A stretch of 64,000 nt of DNA, from the NCBI RefSeq assembly GCF_904846605.1, contig NZ_CAJHBI010000004.1, positions 1 to 64,000 of the forward strand, in the 5' to 3' direction. This DNA comes from Psychrobacter sp. 72-O-c (GTDB lineage Bacteria; Pseudomonadota; Gammaproteobacteria; Pseudomonadales; Moraxellaceae). The notes below the pieces were generated by a model. It was given only the letters and a program-made list of their open reading frames with translations. It ran no database searches and was not told the origin of the DNA. Both the position numbers and the translations under genes were made by a program. Position 1 is the first letter of the stretch. Every line of letters begins with the position of its first letter. This document shows positions 46,836 through 56,643 of the stretch, piece after piece.

Positions 46836-47722
46836 TGGCGCGTAAAAACTCCACTCACTTAAGTAATAAAAGCCCTTTTCGTACCGCGACATTGTGGCTG
46901 ATTTGGGGCTGGCTGCTCCTCTTTGCGCTATTGCCGAATATATTGGTCATTGCGGTCAGCTTTTTGACCCGTGATAGCAGTGAATTTATTAGCTTGCCGG
47001 TTAGTATCGATAGCTATCTGCGTATCATTGATCCGCTATACTTTGGTGTATTTATGCATTCATTGTGGATGGCAGGAATCACTACGGTGATTTGCTTAGT
47101 GCTCGGCTATCCTTTTGCGTGGCTAGTATCCAAAGCCAAAGCGCGCTGGCAGCCGCTATTAATGATGATGCTAATATTGCCGTTTTGGACCAACTCTCTA
47201 GTACGTACCTATGCGCTAAAATTACTATTTGCCAATAATGGCTTAATCAATAAATTTTTGCTGGCCATAGGTGTAATTGATACGCCTATTGATATTTTAT
47301 ATACCCAAGGCGCGGTCATTGCTGGCCTGACTTATTTACTATTTCCATTTATGGTCTTGCCGCTATATGCTGTTTTTACTGATCTACGCAATGATATGCT
47401 GCTGGCCTCGCAAGATTTGGGTGCATCAAAAACTCAAACCTTCTGGCATGTGGTATTGCCGCTGACCACACCAGGTATTATCTCAGGCGTACTATTAGTG
47501 CTCTTGCCAGCGATGGGCATGTTCTACGTGGCAGATATTTTAGGCGGTTCGCGCAATTTATTGGTTGGTAATATTATCAAAGATCAATTCTTGGATGCGC
47601 GTGATTGGCCATTTGGGGCAGCAGCCAGCGTTTTATTGACCCTTGCCATGGCAGTGTTACTACTTGCCTATCGCGCTAGTAGCCGCCGTATTGGCAAGAC
47701 TGACTTCAGCGAGGTGGCCTGA
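46835..47722 (+). CDS. potB: Spermidine/putrescine ABC transporter permease
   Basis: Permease of 295 residues with about six membrane helices. The EAA loop is seen as LLASQDLGASKTQTFWHVVLP near residue 190. LILPFWTNSLVRTYALKLLF is typical of PotB/PotH. It is coupled to potA and potC by TAATG and TGATG overlaps. Confidence 0.92.
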   Translation: MARKNSTHLSNKSPFRTATLWLIWGWLLLFALLPNILVIAVSFLTRDSSEFISLPVSIDSYLRIIDPLYFGVFMHSLWMAGITTVICLVLGYPFAWLVSKAKARWQPLLMMMLILPFWTNSLVRTYALKLLFANNGLINKFLLAIGVIDTPIDILYTQGAVIAGLTYLLFPFMVLPLYAVFTDLRNDMLLASQDLGASKTQTFWHVVLPLTTPGIISGVLLVLLPAMGMFYVADILGGSRNLLVGNIIKDQFLDARDWPFGAAASVLLTLAMAVLLLAYRASSRRIGKTDFSEVA

Positions 47723-48576
47723 TGTCTGACTCTCATGAAGGCCACATTGTCAAAACCAAACCACCTCATCAGCCTAAAAAAACTAGGCCTACTGTTAAAC
47801 AGAATATCAAACTTGGAAGTATCGCTGCTAAAAGCTATCTAGGATTTATCTACGCCCTCCTGTACTTGCCAATCATCGTCTTAGTAGTCATGTCCTTTAA
47901 TAAATCAAAAATTGGCTACAATTGGGGCGGCTTTAGTTTGAGGTGGTATGAGTCGCTATTTAACAACCAAGCGATGCTCGATGCTTTTTGGCATTCGATT
48001 TTTTTAGGGTTGGTGGCAGCAACCGTATCAACCTTGATAGGTACGCTGACTGCATTGGCGTTACATCGCTACGATTTTCGCGGTAAAGGTTTATTAAACG
48101 GTTTATTATTTGTGCTGATGATGTCGCCTGAGATTGTTCTTGCTATATCCTTGCTCGCACTATTTTTATTAATTGGGCTTCAGTTGGGCTTTGTGTCATT
48201 GTTACTAGCACACATTACCTTCTGCTTACCGTTCGTGGTTATCACCGTATTTGCACGTTTAAGTAGTTTAGATGAACGCCTGATGGAAGCTGCGCGGGAT
48301 TTAGGCGCGAGTGAATCGGCTATGGTACGTACCGTCCTCATTCCGGTTATACTTCCCGCAGTGATGGCTGGCTGGCTGCTGGCATTTACCTTATCACTCG
48401 ATGATGTGGTAGTGTCCACCTTTGTTACTGGTCCCAGCTATGAGATTCTACCGCTACGTATCTATTCTATGGTGCGTGTGGGACTCAAACCTGAAGTCAA
48501 TGCTATCGGTACGATTCTACTTGTCGCGTCGCTAATACTGGTTATTATTTCGCAACTGTTATTACGTAGGCGCTAA
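47722..48576 (+). CDS. potC: Spermidine/putrescine ABC transporter permease
   Basis: Permease of 284 residues, partner of PotB. EAA loop LMEAARDLGASESAMVRTVLIP near residue 190; YLPIIVLVVMSFNKSK and GGFSLRWYESLF are PotC-type. An N-terminal cytoplasmic tail of about 35 Lys-rich residues precedes the first helix. No potD-like binding-protein gene follows; the next gene is a MetR-type regulator. Confidence 0.92.
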   Translation: MSDSHEGHIVKTKPPHQPKKTRPTVKQNIKLGSIAAKSYLGFIYALLYLPIIVLVVMSFNKSKIGYNWGGFSLRWYESLFNNQAMLDAFWHSIFLGLVAATVSTLIGTLTALALHRYDFRGKGLLNGLLFVLMMSPEIVLAISLLALFLLIGLQLGFVSLLLAHITFCLPFVVITVFARLSSLDERLMEAARDLGASESAMVRTVLIPVILPAVMAGWLLAFTLSLDDVVVSTFVTGPSYEILPLRIYSMVRVGLKPEVNAIGTILLVASLILVIISQLLLRRR

Positions 48577-48671
48577 ATACTGGTTATAAGTTTTGAATGA
48601 AAATCATCAGGTCATGAATTATACTGAAATTTTCTTCAATATTTACTTAAAATAAGTGGTTAGGTTATTTT

Positions 48672-49562
48672 ATGTTAGAGCTCCGTCATCTTAATACGCT
48701 AACTGCGCTACGGGCGCATGGTTCGCTGGCTGCTGCTGCGGATGAGTTACATGTGACCGCCTCTGCGGTCTCGCACCAGTTGAAAGAGCTGGAAAATTAC
48801 TACGATATCAGTCTGGTCAATCGTCGAACGCGCCCACTGACTTTTACCCCTGCTGGTAAAACGGTACTGGCTCTGGCAGACAGTATCATGCCACAAGTTA
48901 CCCGCACTAAAGCCAATCTTAAGCGCTTAGCCCACGGGCAAGCAGGCAGATTACGCTTGGCTTCTGAATGTCATAGCTGCTTTGATTGGTTAATGCCGAT
49001 ACTCAATCACTATCGCCGCGAATGGTCAGATGTCGAGCTAGACTTTGCGACTGGTTTTGAGCCTGAACCGCATCATCTATTGCTGGAAGGTGATATTGAT
49101 TTGCTGATTACTACTAGCAATTTACCAATAGACGGTATCAGCTATCAGCCATTATTCGAGTACGAAAGCCGCTTGGTACTGTCGCCGTTACACGACTTAG
49201 CGGCGCATAGTTTTATTCGTCCAGAAGACTTGCGTGACGAGACTTTAATTGCCTATCCGGTAGAAGCTAAGCGTCTTGATATCATCGCCAACTTTATGAC
49301 CCCAGCGCACGAGACTTTTAAGACCATTCGCACTACTGAGTTGACGGCTATGCTTATCCAATTAGTCGCCAGTGAACGCGGTGTGGCAGCACTCCCCGAT
49401 TGGGTGGTGGCGGAATATGAGAAGAAAGGTTGGGTGGTATCACGCCCGTTAGGAGATGGTGTCTACTGTCAGTTGTATGCAGCAACGCGTAGCTCAAGTC
49501 AAGACACTGCCTATATGCAAGGGTTTGCCAGTTTGTTGGACGGGATAGTGAAGCCGTTATAA
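48672..49562 (+). CDS. metR: LysR-family regulator, MetR type
   Basis: LysR-type regulator of 296 residues. The winged helix-turn-helix is at residues 1-60 (LNTLTALRAHGSLAAAADELHVTASAVSHQLKELE). ASECHSCFDWLMP and ELTAMLIQLVASERGVAALPDWV fit MetR, which uses homocysteine to activate methionine synthase genes. No met gene is adjacent, so MetR is assigned from sequence only. It is convergent with crcB. Confidence 0.8.
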   Translation: MLELRHLNTLTALRAHGSLAAAADELHVTASAVSHQLKELENYYDISLVNRRTRPLTFTPAGKTVLALADSIMPQVTRTKANLKRLAHGQAGRLRLASECHSCFDWLMPILNHYRREWSDVELDFATGFEPEPHHLLLEGDIDLLITTSNLPIDGISYQPLFEYESRLVLSPLHDLAAHSFIRPEDLRDETLIAYPVEAKRLDIIANFMTPAHETFKTIRTTELTAMLIQLVASERGVAALPDWVVAEYEKKGWVVSRPLGDGVYCQLYAATRSSSQDTAYMQGFASLLDGIVKPL

Positions 49563-49610
49563 TCAATGTCTACTGAACTTAGATTTATCTCTATTGCAAT
49601 AGACATTAGA

Positions 49611-49982
49611 TTACAAAATCAGTTTAAAAAAGTAAAAACCAAGCGCTGTGGCAAGTAGTGTCAGCCCAACATGCAGCCCCACTAACCCCAAACCTGCCAT
49701 AATCTTGCCTGCACTAACAAAAGTAAACACCTCAACACTAAAGGTACTAAAAGTAGTCAATCCACCTAAAAAACCAGTGATAACAAACAGTCTGACGTTG
49801 GGAGACAGACTACTGCCCATCCGCTCAAACCATACTAACGCGAGCCCAATTAGCAGGCCACCTAAAACATTGGCTCCCAGCGTACCCAGCGGTATCCAAC
49901 TGTGTAGCGGATTAAAGCGCGCCAGCCATGCTCGCAAGCAGGCGCCAATTGCTGCCCCTAAACCGATAGCAAGCCAATGCAT
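49611..49982 (-). CDS. crcB: Fluoride channel CrcB/Fluc
   Basis: Membrane protein of 123 residues with four helices. [15 protein letters not shown] and [15 protein letters not shown] are the fluoride-channel signatures (Asn in GxN and the TFST track). It exports fluoride as an antiparallel dimer. It lies 61 bases after tsaD; that gap is too short for, and does not contain, a fluoride riboswitch. Confidence 0.92.
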   Translation of the reverse strand: MHWLAIGLGAAIGACLRAWLARFNPLHSWIPLGTLGANVLGGLLIGLALVWFERMGSSLSPNVRLFVITGFLGGLTTFSTFSVEVFTFVSAGKIMAGLGLVGLHVGLTLLATALGFYFFKLIL

Positions 49983-50043
49983 AAAGTATCCTTAATTAAC
50001 AAGAATTTGACAGTCAAAACTAGGGCGTGTTGAACATTCATAT

Positions 50044-51114
50044 TTACACCGCCGGCAACTCGGTCATCGGCCACCGCGGGACGCAAGTGACGGCTAAATC
50101 ATCACTTTGACCTGCTTGCAAGCGTTGATAACCTGCATACGCAATCATCGCGCCGTTGTCCGTACATAAGGCTGGCGGCGCATAATGTACGGTCGCATTT
50201 ATTTTTGCTAGCTCAGTCTCAAGAGTCGTACGTAAATGGCTATTGGCACTGACACCGCCAGCAATGACCAGTCGGCTCATATTGACTTGCTTAAGCGCTT
50301 TGACGCATTTCTTGACTAAGGTATCGACCATCGCATGCTGAAAGCTTGCCGCTATATCAGCACGTACTTGTGGGTCGCTATCGGAGCCATTCCCTGAGCC
50401 CCCTGAACCATCGGTATCCTTAATGAGATTATGTACGGCGGTCTTCATGCCGCTAAATGAAAAATCTAAACCGCGGTGCAGCATCGGACGTGGTAGCGAG
50501 TAAGCGTTTGGATTACCAGTTTCGGCAAGCTTGGCAATATTGGGGCCGCCTGGGTACTCTAGGCCTAGCATTTTGGCAGCCTTATCAAAGCACTCCCCTG
50601 CCGCATCGTCTATCGATTCGCCCAGTATTTCGTATTGTCCAATCCCATGCGCGGCAATAAGTAAGGTATGGCCGCCTGAAACTAACAAGGAGACAAAGGG
50701 AAATGCTGGCGGATTAGCGCCCATCAGTGGTGCTAATAAATGCCCTTCCATATGATGAATACCAATTGCCGGAACCTCTAACCCATACGCCAAACTACGA
50801 CCAAATAATGCACCAGTCATCAATGCCCCAATCAACCCTGGGCCTTTGGTATAGGCAATGGCATCAATGTCATTTTTACTGATGCCGCATTGATCTAATA
50901 GCTCATGAAATAGAGGCACCAGCTTCCGAATATGATCGCGACTGGCAAGCTCTGGCACTACCCCGCCATAAACAGCGTGCAGCTCAATTTGTGAATACAG
51001 CACTTGTCCAAGTAAACCTTGCTGCCCATTATCACTGTCGCTATCTATCAGCTCACTATCAAAAATTGCCAGACCAGTCTCATCACAAGAGGTCTCCAAA
51101 CCCAATACTTTCAT
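50044..51114 (-). CDS. tsaD: tRNA threonylcarbamoyladenosine transferase TsaD
   Basis: TsaD/Gcp of about 356 residues, transferring threonylcarbamoyl to A37 of ANN-reading tRNAs with TsaB/Tsa[20 protein letters not shown] starts the ASKHA fold; [12 protein letters not shown] holds the metal-binding histidines; [12 protein letters not shown] and [14 protein letters not shown] are conserved. The start at 51114 follows AAAGG by 8 bases. A Gly/Ser/Asn/Asp insert (about 240-250) is a local low-complexity loop. Confidence 0.94.
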   Translation of the reverse strand: MKVLGLETSCDETGLAIFDSELIDSDSDNGQQGLLGQVLYSQIELHAVYGGVVPELASRDHIRKLVPLFHELLDQCGISKNDIDAIAYTKGPGLIGALMTGALFGRSLAYGLEVPAIGIHHMEGHLLAPLMGANPPAFPFVSLLVSGGHTLLIAAHGIGQYEILGESIDDAAGECFDKAAKMLGLEYPGGPNIAKLAETGNPNAYSLPRPMLHRGLDFSFSGMKTAVHNLIKDTDGSGGSGNGSDSDPQVRADIAASFQHAMVDTLVKKCVKALKQVNMSRLVIAGGVSANSHLRTTLETELAKINATVHYAPPALCTDNGAMIAYAGYQRLQAGQSDDLAVTCVPRWPMTELPAV

Positions 51115-51198
51115 GCTATTGCCTTTAACCGTTATTACTATCATTGTTTACAGAGTTGTTTTTGCGCATAAAAACTTGCGCATAGAGACTTGCGCACA

Positions 51199-51231
51199 AA
51201 AAACCGCCATTATTAACCACAATGACGGTTA
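51199..51231 (-). terminator. Terminator after the downstream cytochrome c5-like gene
   Basis: Minus strand AACCGTCATT and AATGGCGGTT pair around a 9-10-base loop, followed by TTTTT. It lies between the cytochrome gene and tsaD. Confidence 0.78.
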
Positions 51232-51270
51232 GTTTAACAAACTTCAATACCTAATATTAGCTGGCGGTTA

Positions 51271-51810
51271 TCAGCTTACCGCTTCTAGCATATAATCAAC
51301 GGCCGCATGAACTTGGGCTTCGCTAACATTATCATTGACTTGTGCCGGCATTTTGTTAAAACCTTGGGCAGAGTGCACATATAGCGTCTCTCTGTCTTTG
51401 GTAATACGTGTACTCCACGCGGCCGTGTCACCGTATTTTGGCGCATTAAGCAGTCCATTTTGATGGCAGACTTTACACTGAGCTTCATACAGTTTAGCAC
51501 CTGCATCGGCAGCTAATACTTCAGGTTCAGCAGCACTAACTACTTCTACAGCATCCACAGAGGTTTCGGCAGGCGCAGGAGTTTCATCAACAGGTTCTAT
51601 AACTTCAACTGGCTCAGCTTCAGGTATTTCTTCTACGACTGCAGTCTCGACTTCAGTGATAGGAGCAGTGCTATCGACAGCCTCATCAGTAGCGGCCGTA
51701 TTGTCACCACTACTACAGCCGCTAATGGTTAGTAAGGCGCTAACACCTAAGGCAGACAATACCAATCTACCGACTGATCTTTTATTCGTAACTGATTGTT
51801 TAATAATCAT
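51271..51810 (-). CDS. Cytochrome c5-like lipoprotein (downstream copy)
   Basis: Exported monohaem protein of about 179 residues. Signal peptide ends in the lipobox ALLTISGC. About 70 residues of Glu/Pro/Val/Ala-rich linker follow. The cytochrome domain contains CKVCHQNGLLNAPKYGD with the axial Met in GFNKMPAQ. The ATG at 51810 has AGAGG at a good distance and is preferred to a GTG two codons upstream. Likely membrane-tethered electron carrier. Close relative of the next gene. Confidence 0.85.
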   Translation of the reverse strand: MIIKQSVTNKRSVGRLVLSALGVSALLTISGCSSGDNTAATDEAVDSTAPITEVETAVVEEIPEAEPVEVIEPVDETPAPAETSVDAVEVVSAAEPEVLAADAGAKLYEAQCKVCHQNGLLNAPKYGDTAAWSTRITKDRETLYVHSAQGFNKMPAQVNDNVSEAQVHAAVDYMLEAVS

Positions 51811-51937
51811 ACTCACACCTCTACCTAATAATTTATGTTGGTGACTGCTAGTTAAATACTACTTGTCAACGCTGTAACAGGCTTATAAGGGTTTGTAGAT
51901 AGCTTATCAGTTTGTAGTAGACTGGACTTCAACCCTA

Positions 51938-52498
51938 TTAGCTGGCAGCTGCTACCATATAGTCAACCGCTGCATGAACTTGCTCTTCAGTGACTTCTGC
52001 ATTTACCTGCGCGTTCATCTGATTGAAACCATTTGCTGCATGCGTATACAAGGTTTCTTTACCCTTTGCAATACGTGGAGCCCAAGCGGCCGCATCACCA
52101 TATTTTGGAGCATTTAACAAACCGTTTTGATGACAAGCCACACACTGTTTGTTATAGAGTTGAGCACCGACATTAACGGCAAGATCTTCAGGCACAGCAG
52201 CAACGGTAGTCTCTGCGGGTGCAGCTCCTGCAGTATCAGTCGCAGCTGGCATATCTGCAGCGGCGGTGATAGTAGCATCTCCAGCAGCGGTTACCATCGG
52301 AGCAGTTTCTGCAAACTCCATATCTTCGGGTTCAGGAGCATTTTTACGGGCAAGTTCAGCGGCATCCTCGACCCGATCGATTGCATAGACTTCCTCTTCG
52401 TCATGACTGCTGCAGGCGCTAACACTGACGCCCAAAGTGACGATTAGCGCCATACTTAATGCTGACTTTAATGACGTGTTTAGTACCGTTTTCTTCAT
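51938..52498 (-). CDS. Cytochrome c5-like lipoprotein (upstream copy)
   Basis: Paralogue of the neighbouring gene, 186 residues. Lipobox VSVSAC, an Ala/Thr/Pro/Asp-rich linker, then CVACHQNGLLNAPKYGD; the position of the axial Met is GFNQMNAQ. The last about 80 residues are mostly identical in the two proteins while the linkers differ, which fits a tandem duplication with linker divergence. RBS AGGAAATT. Confidence 0.85.
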   Translation of the reverse strand: MKKTVLNTSLKSALSMALIVTLGVSVSACSSHDEEEVYAIDRVEDAAELARKNAPEPEDMEFAETAPMVTAAGDATITAAADMPAATDTAGAAPAETTVAAVPEDLAVNVGAQLYNKQCVACHQNGLLNAPKYGDAAAWAPRIAKGKETLYTHAANGFNQMNAQVNAEVTEEQVHAAVDYMVAAAS

Positions 52499-52741
52499 CC
52501 TAATTTCCTCAATAAAATTGACGTAAAAGCGTGTTACTGCTTCCTACGAGGCTGAAATTATCATAGCACAAACTCAGTCTAAAACGTTATAGCCGGTAAG
52601 GGTTTTTTGTCTGCATGTATTGTCTGTTTATTAAGAATGTTATTGGGGAAAATAGAAATACTAGCCAGAGAAACAAGTGAATAAGCAGTATTAAGGCATT
52701 ACCGCTACTCATCACAATTCTACATAGATACCCTAAAGGCT

Positions 52742-52770
52742 TTGACTTTACTCACATTTTTGATTAAAAT
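52742..52770 (+). promoter_or_regulatory. Sigma-70 promoter for rpsU
   Basis: TTGACT at 52742-52747 and TAAAAT at 52765-52770 with an exact 17-base spacer, about 130 bases before the rpsU start. The rest of 52499-52900 shows no gene. Confidence 0.7.
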
Positions 52771-52900
52771 ACTTGCCCTTGTGCTATAGCGCAAGATCAT
52801 CCTAGTTTGAGCTGATGTCTGTAATCTTGAGATATTACGGCTAAATACTAATACACAGCCAAACTAATGCCATTATATCTCATCCTCAAAAGGAGTCTTC

Positions 52901-53116
52901 ATGCCTGCAGTTAAGGTTAAAGAAAACGAACCAGTTGATATCGCTATTCGCCGTTTTAAGCGTGCTTGTGAAAAAGCCGGCGTCCTATCAGACGTGCGTA
53001 AGCGTGAGTTTTATGAAAAACCAACGCAAGTGCGTAAGCGTAAAAAAGCCGCTGCCGTGAAGCGTTATAAAAAGAAATTACAACGCGAAACGATTCGTAC
53101 AACTCGTATGTACTAA
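52901..53116 (+). CDS. rpsU: 30S ribosomal protein S21
   Basis: S21 of 71 residues: [20 protein letters not shown], then a very basic C-terminus ([16 protein letters not shown]). Excellent RBS AAAAGGAGTCTTC. In many gammaproteobacteria rpsU diverges from tsaD and precedes dnaG-rpoD; here yqeY follows and dnaG/rpoD are not in the window. Confidence 0.96.
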
Positions 53117-53142
53117 TAAGTTATTATTCGCACTGATATACC

Positions 53143-53180
53143 AGCGCCACTGCTATCTAATGATATCAGTGGCGTTTTTT
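53143..53180 (+). terminator. Terminator after rpsU
   Basis: CGCCACTG/CAGTGGCG stem with an inner ATATC-like pairing, followed by six T. Confidence 0.85.
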
Positions 53181-53342
53181 ATGCTACAATTTTTATCATT
53201 ACTCTTCATTTTAATGCTTTATTTGAGTAAGTTTTGCGTGGTTAAATGCTATTGTTACAGTATATATCGCTGGGTCATCTACTTTATCAAACAGCCATTT
53301 TTTTATTATAATCATTTCATTGTATAAGGAATAATAACGATC

Positions 53343-53792
53343 ATGAGCCAACTCAAACAAAACTTAGCAGACAATATTATAGCGTCTATGAAAGCTCGCA
53401 AGCTTGAGCGCGTTAAAGTATTGCGTAACGTGCAAGCGGTGATCAAACAGATCGAGATTGACCGTCGCATAGAACTCGATGATGCTGATGTCTTAGAAGT
53501 ACTACAAAAACAATTGAAACAGCGCCAAGAGTCATTGACTATCTTTACTGAAAATAACCGTGATGACTTAGCGACTAAAGAGCAGTTTGAGATTGATATT
53601 ATTAATGAGTTTATGCCCAAGCAAATGGATGATGCTGAGCTTTCAGCATTGGTTAATGCTGAGATTGCGGCACAAGGCGCAACCTCAATGCGTGATATGG
53701 GCAGTGTTATGGGCGTGCTAAAAAATAAAACCGCTGGCCGGGCTGATCCCGCGCTGATATCCACGCTAGTCAAGCAAGCACTACAAGGTTAA
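53343..53792 (+). CDS. yqeY: GatB/YqeY domain protein
   Basis: YqeY-family protein of 149 residues: MKARKLERVKVLRNVQAVIKQIEIDRR, then ADVLEVLQKQLKQRQESL, FMPKQMDDAELSALV and the C-terminal GSVMGVLKNKTAGRADPALIS. It resembles the tRNA-binding tail domain of GatB; exact role unsettled. Its position after rpsU is conserved in many proteobacteria. Confidence 0.9.
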   Translation: MSQLKQNLADNIIASMKARKLERVKVLRNVQAVIKQIEIDRRIELDDADVLEVLQKQLKQRQESLTIFTENNRDDLATKEQFEIDIINEFMPKQMDDAELSALVNAEIAAQGATSMRDMGSVMGVLKNKTAGRADPALISTLVKQALQG

Positions 53793-53808
53793 ATATTTTA
53801 GCGACTCA

Positions 53809-53850
53809 CTATAGTTAGTACAGTTTAAAAACCACACAGTGCTACTGGAA
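53809..53850 (+). mobile_element. Relic left end of the MITE-like element
   Basis: CTATAGTTAGTACAGTTTAA followed by AACCACACAGTGCTACTGGA matches the left end of copy A; the remainder of the element is missing or unrecognisable. Confidence 0.55.
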
Positions 53851-53943
53851 TCTAATTGTAGAACGTCAGTAGCTTGAAAACTTAAGTCCTTAAAGTATAG
53901 AAGTTCTTAGAACTAAAAGTTCTCAGAATATAAAAATAATCGC

Positions 53944-55737
53944 CTAAGGCTTATAATCTTTGGCGGTTTTTACCGCTTTAATTTCTGCGGTAATATTTGC
54001 TAACAACGGACGAGCGCTATTGGCTTGTGCAGTAGTTTGCATCTGTTCAGTTAGCTGTTTTGCTTGGGTAAGTGATGTGAGCGCAGCATCGTAATGCCCA
54101 CTCCATAGCTGGTCGTGGCTGCGATAGCGTAGCGCATTAATAGTGGCGATGTTCGCTAGTTGCGGTGAAGTGGTCGTCTTGGCCAATTTTTCATTGGCTA
54201 ATTGTAAGCTTTGCCAAGCATAACGGTCGCTTGACTGCTGCTCGGTTAATGGTTTTAGCAATACTTGCGCTTGGGTCGGCTGATTGCTATTGGTTAGTGC
54301 CTCTGCTAAATACAAGCGCAAATCGCGGCGTTCGGGATAGAGACGTTGCTGTCCCTCTAATACCTCAGCAGCTTGCTTCCATTTACCTTGCTCACTAAGT
54401 ATCTGGCTATGAGTGATGGATAATAACGGCTCTAACGCCTGTCGCTGCGCGTTTGGCAAGCCAGTAAGCTCGGTCATAATATCATTAGCATCGTCAAAGC
54501 GCTGTTGCTCGCCATACCAATGCATCAGCGCAACTTTGGCACCTAAGCTATTGTTCGCTGCGGTGGTCAGTGCCGTTTGCGAGACATGTTTACCGGTACT
54601 TTGTACCCGCCAGTAGAGCAAGTCAAAAAGCGCTTGATACCGCTGCTGCTCGCTCAATGACAACGATGGATAGCGCTGGGCACGACTTTGCGCTTCACTT
54701 AAGCGCTCATTACTCAGGGGATGGGAGCGCACAAAGCTTGGCAAAAACCGATTTTCAACTTGGTTAAGCTGACTTCGTTTATTCATCGTGGCAAAGAAAC
54801 GTGGCATCGCCCGTGGATCATAGCCAGCTTGGGTCATAATTTGCATACCTACCCGATCAGCCTCACGCTCGTTATTACGGCTAAAAGCCATGCTGCTATT
54901 CATAGCTGCCGTTTGGCTACCCATCATGACTGCCGCTGCTGCATCTCCATCAACTGCTGATGCAGCAATCGCTGCTAGCATGCCGCCTATTTGCAGTAAT
55001 AAGGCCTGTCGACGTTCATCGGCGCTACTTTCATAATGTCGTTGGCTGATATGCGCGACCTCATGCGCCACTACGCTTGACAGCTCATCCATACTGCTTG
55101 CAGCCAATATTGTCCCCGTGTTGATACCAATGACTCCGCCCGGTGCTGCAAACGCATTAATGCTAGGATTGTCAATAATGACTACTGCTAGTGGTGCCTG
55201 CTGCCGCACTTGGGCATTAAGTCGCCAAGTCATCTGTTTTATCGTTTCTTGAATCCACGGGTCATGCTCCATCTTTACGCGACCATTGATATTTTGTAGC
55301 GACCATTCGCCAGTTAGCTTGCTTTGGTACTGCTCATCGAAGCTCAGCCCCTGCCCGCGCAAACTAGGTAATGCTAATTCCTCTGAATCTGATGACTGCC
55401 ATGAACCATAAGTTGGTTGGTTTGCTAATGGCATCGGTTTTAAGGCTAGGGGTTGCGATGACATCGGCTTCGACAACATCGGTTGCGATAGGAAAGGTGC
55501 AGCGTGGCTATGATTGCTCGTTAATACTGCAGCCGCTAATAACACTGCTGGCAACCCAGCTAATAGCCCCGCTGAAAGTCTTGTTTTTAGACTGATTGGT
55601 AAACTGACTGGCAGACCAACTAATGGCAACACGAATAGCCGCTTCTTATCTGGTTGATATAAAGGCGATACCTTATTGCTTAAACACTTATTATTTGAGT
55701 GTGTGTTCTTTATGGACTGACTATTGAAATAGTACAA
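53944..55737 (-). CDS. bepA: BepA-like M48 metalloprotease with TPR region
   Basis: Periplasmic protease of 597 residues. Zinc motif VVAHEVAHISQRHYE (about 225) and third ligand in NNEREADRVGMQI (about 285). The C-terminal about 200 residues are helical with TPR-like repeats (LLSITHSQILSEQGKWKQAAEVLEGQQRLYPE). This matches BepA/YfgC, which assists LptD and BAM and degrades misassembled outer membrane proteins. A long N-terminal region (about 80 residues with a hydrophobic signal) and a repeated LSQPM/LSKPM/SSQPL stretch precede the catalytic domain. Confidence 0.88.
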   Translation of the reverse strand: MYYFNSQSIKNTHSNNKCLSNKVSPLYQPDKKRLFVLPLVGLPVSLPISLKTRLSAGLLAGLPAVLLAAAVLTSNHSHAAPFLSQPMLSKPMSSQPLALKPMPLANQPTYGSWQSSDSEELALPSLRGQGLSFDEQYQSKLTGEWSLQNINGRVKMEHDPWIQETIKQMTWRLNAQVRQQAPLAVVIIDNPSINAFAAPGGVIGINTGTILAASSMDELSSVVAHEVAHISQRHYESSADERRQALLLQIGGMLAAIAASAVDGDAAAAVMMGSQTAAMNSSMAFSRNNEREADRVGMQIMTQAGYDPRAMPRFFATMNKRSQLNQVENRFLPSFVRSHPLSNERLSEAQSRAQRYPSLSLSEQQRYQALFDLLYWRVQSTGKHVSQTALTTAANNSLGAKVALMHWYGEQQRFDDANDIMTELTGLPNAQRQALEPLLSITHSQILSEQGKWKQAAEVLEGQQRLYPERRDLRLYLAEALTNSNQPTQAQVLLKPLTEQQSSDRYAWQSLQLANEKLAKTTTSPQLANIATINALRYRSHDQLWSGHYDAALTSLTQAKQLTEQMQTTAQANSARPLLANITAEIKAVKTAKDYKP

Positions 55738-55987
55738 TGGCGCATCCTATTCGATTAATTATGACGTCGATTTCGACTATACGAGCTTGTTCCTATGAGG
55801 TCAATTTTGCTTTTAGTTTAACTACCAATATCTAAGGGGTGCGTCACCTTTGTGCAACATTACCATGCAATGCTCCTCGCTTGTATTGACGTTTTACTGA
55901 TCGTTGTATGGCTTACTTATTATTTTAGCTTACACAGTTATACCAGTGATGACTGCAAACAGCTGCAATTGCTAAGCGCTGATTTGC

Positions 55988-55993
55988 TATAAT
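55988..55993 (+). promoter_or_regulatory. Possible -10 element for the tusA-like gene
   Basis: TATAAT 74 bases before the start; no convincing -35 at standard spacing. The divergent gap 55738-56066 shows no gene. Confidence 0.4.
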
Positions 55994-56066
55994 AGGCAGC
56001 CTATAAAGCTACTACCTCAAATGACCAAACACTAAAATCTCAGAATCAAAAGTTAAAGGTTTTTTT

Positions 56067-56558
56067 ATGTCCGCTGATTGTCGCTCATCCAATACCCTAC
56101 GTGCTCCTTATCGAGTTTGTTTGGCGCAGACATTATCTGAACCTGAGCAACAGACTAGCGCTTCTTTACTAGGCTTACTACCAGCAGCTTGTGTCGCTAA
56201 TGTTCAGCTAAACGATGAGGTGTTAGAAACATCTTTTATTCATATCAAAGGCATAGTGGACGGTCGCGGTCTTGCTTGCCCTATGCCATTATTAAAAACC
56301 AAAGTGGCTCTACGCAATGTGGCCATCGGTGACTCTTTGTATGTGGTCGCGACCGATCCTAACTCTCAAGCTGATATTACTGCTTTTTGTCGCCAAGCTC
56401 AGCAAGCGGGTGCCGATAACGGGCTGTTATTAGTGGTGAATCAAGCGACTCATAAGGACACTTATAAAAACCCTGACCAAGCGTTTGCTGATACAGCACC
56501 AGCAATGCCGTTCGATACAATATATCACTTCATCATTACCAAAACCGATAGCAACTAA
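56067..56558 (+). CDS. TusA-family sulfurtransferase with N-terminal extension
   Basis: Protein of 163 residues. The C-terminal part (about 70-140) is a TusA domain: VDGRGLACPMPLLKTKVAL with the CPxP motif and its acceptor Cys, then VATDPNSQADITAFC. TusA proteins relay sulfur for tRNA thiolation and other uses. About 65 extra N-terminal residues with three cysteines are unlike the normal 80-residue TusA. RBS AAAGG supports the long start. Confidence 0.82.
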   Translation: MSADCRSSNTLRAPYRVCLAQTLSEPEQQTSASLLGLLPAACVANVQLNDEVLETSFIHIKGIVDGRGLACPMPLLKTKVALRNVAIGDSLYVVATDPNSQADITAFCRQAQQAGADNGLLLVVNQATHKDTYKNPDQAFADTAPAMPFDTIYHFIITKTDSN

Positions 56559-56643
56559 GCGGCGCTATCCTTTACAATTAGGGTAATAAGATTTTCTATC
56601 TTTAACTTTGCTTACTTATACTATTTTAATCAAGGTCAAGAAT

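Noticed and set aside
49983..50043. Fluoride riboswitch before crcB
   Set aside because: Only 61 bases separate crcB from tsaD and no matching fold was seen.
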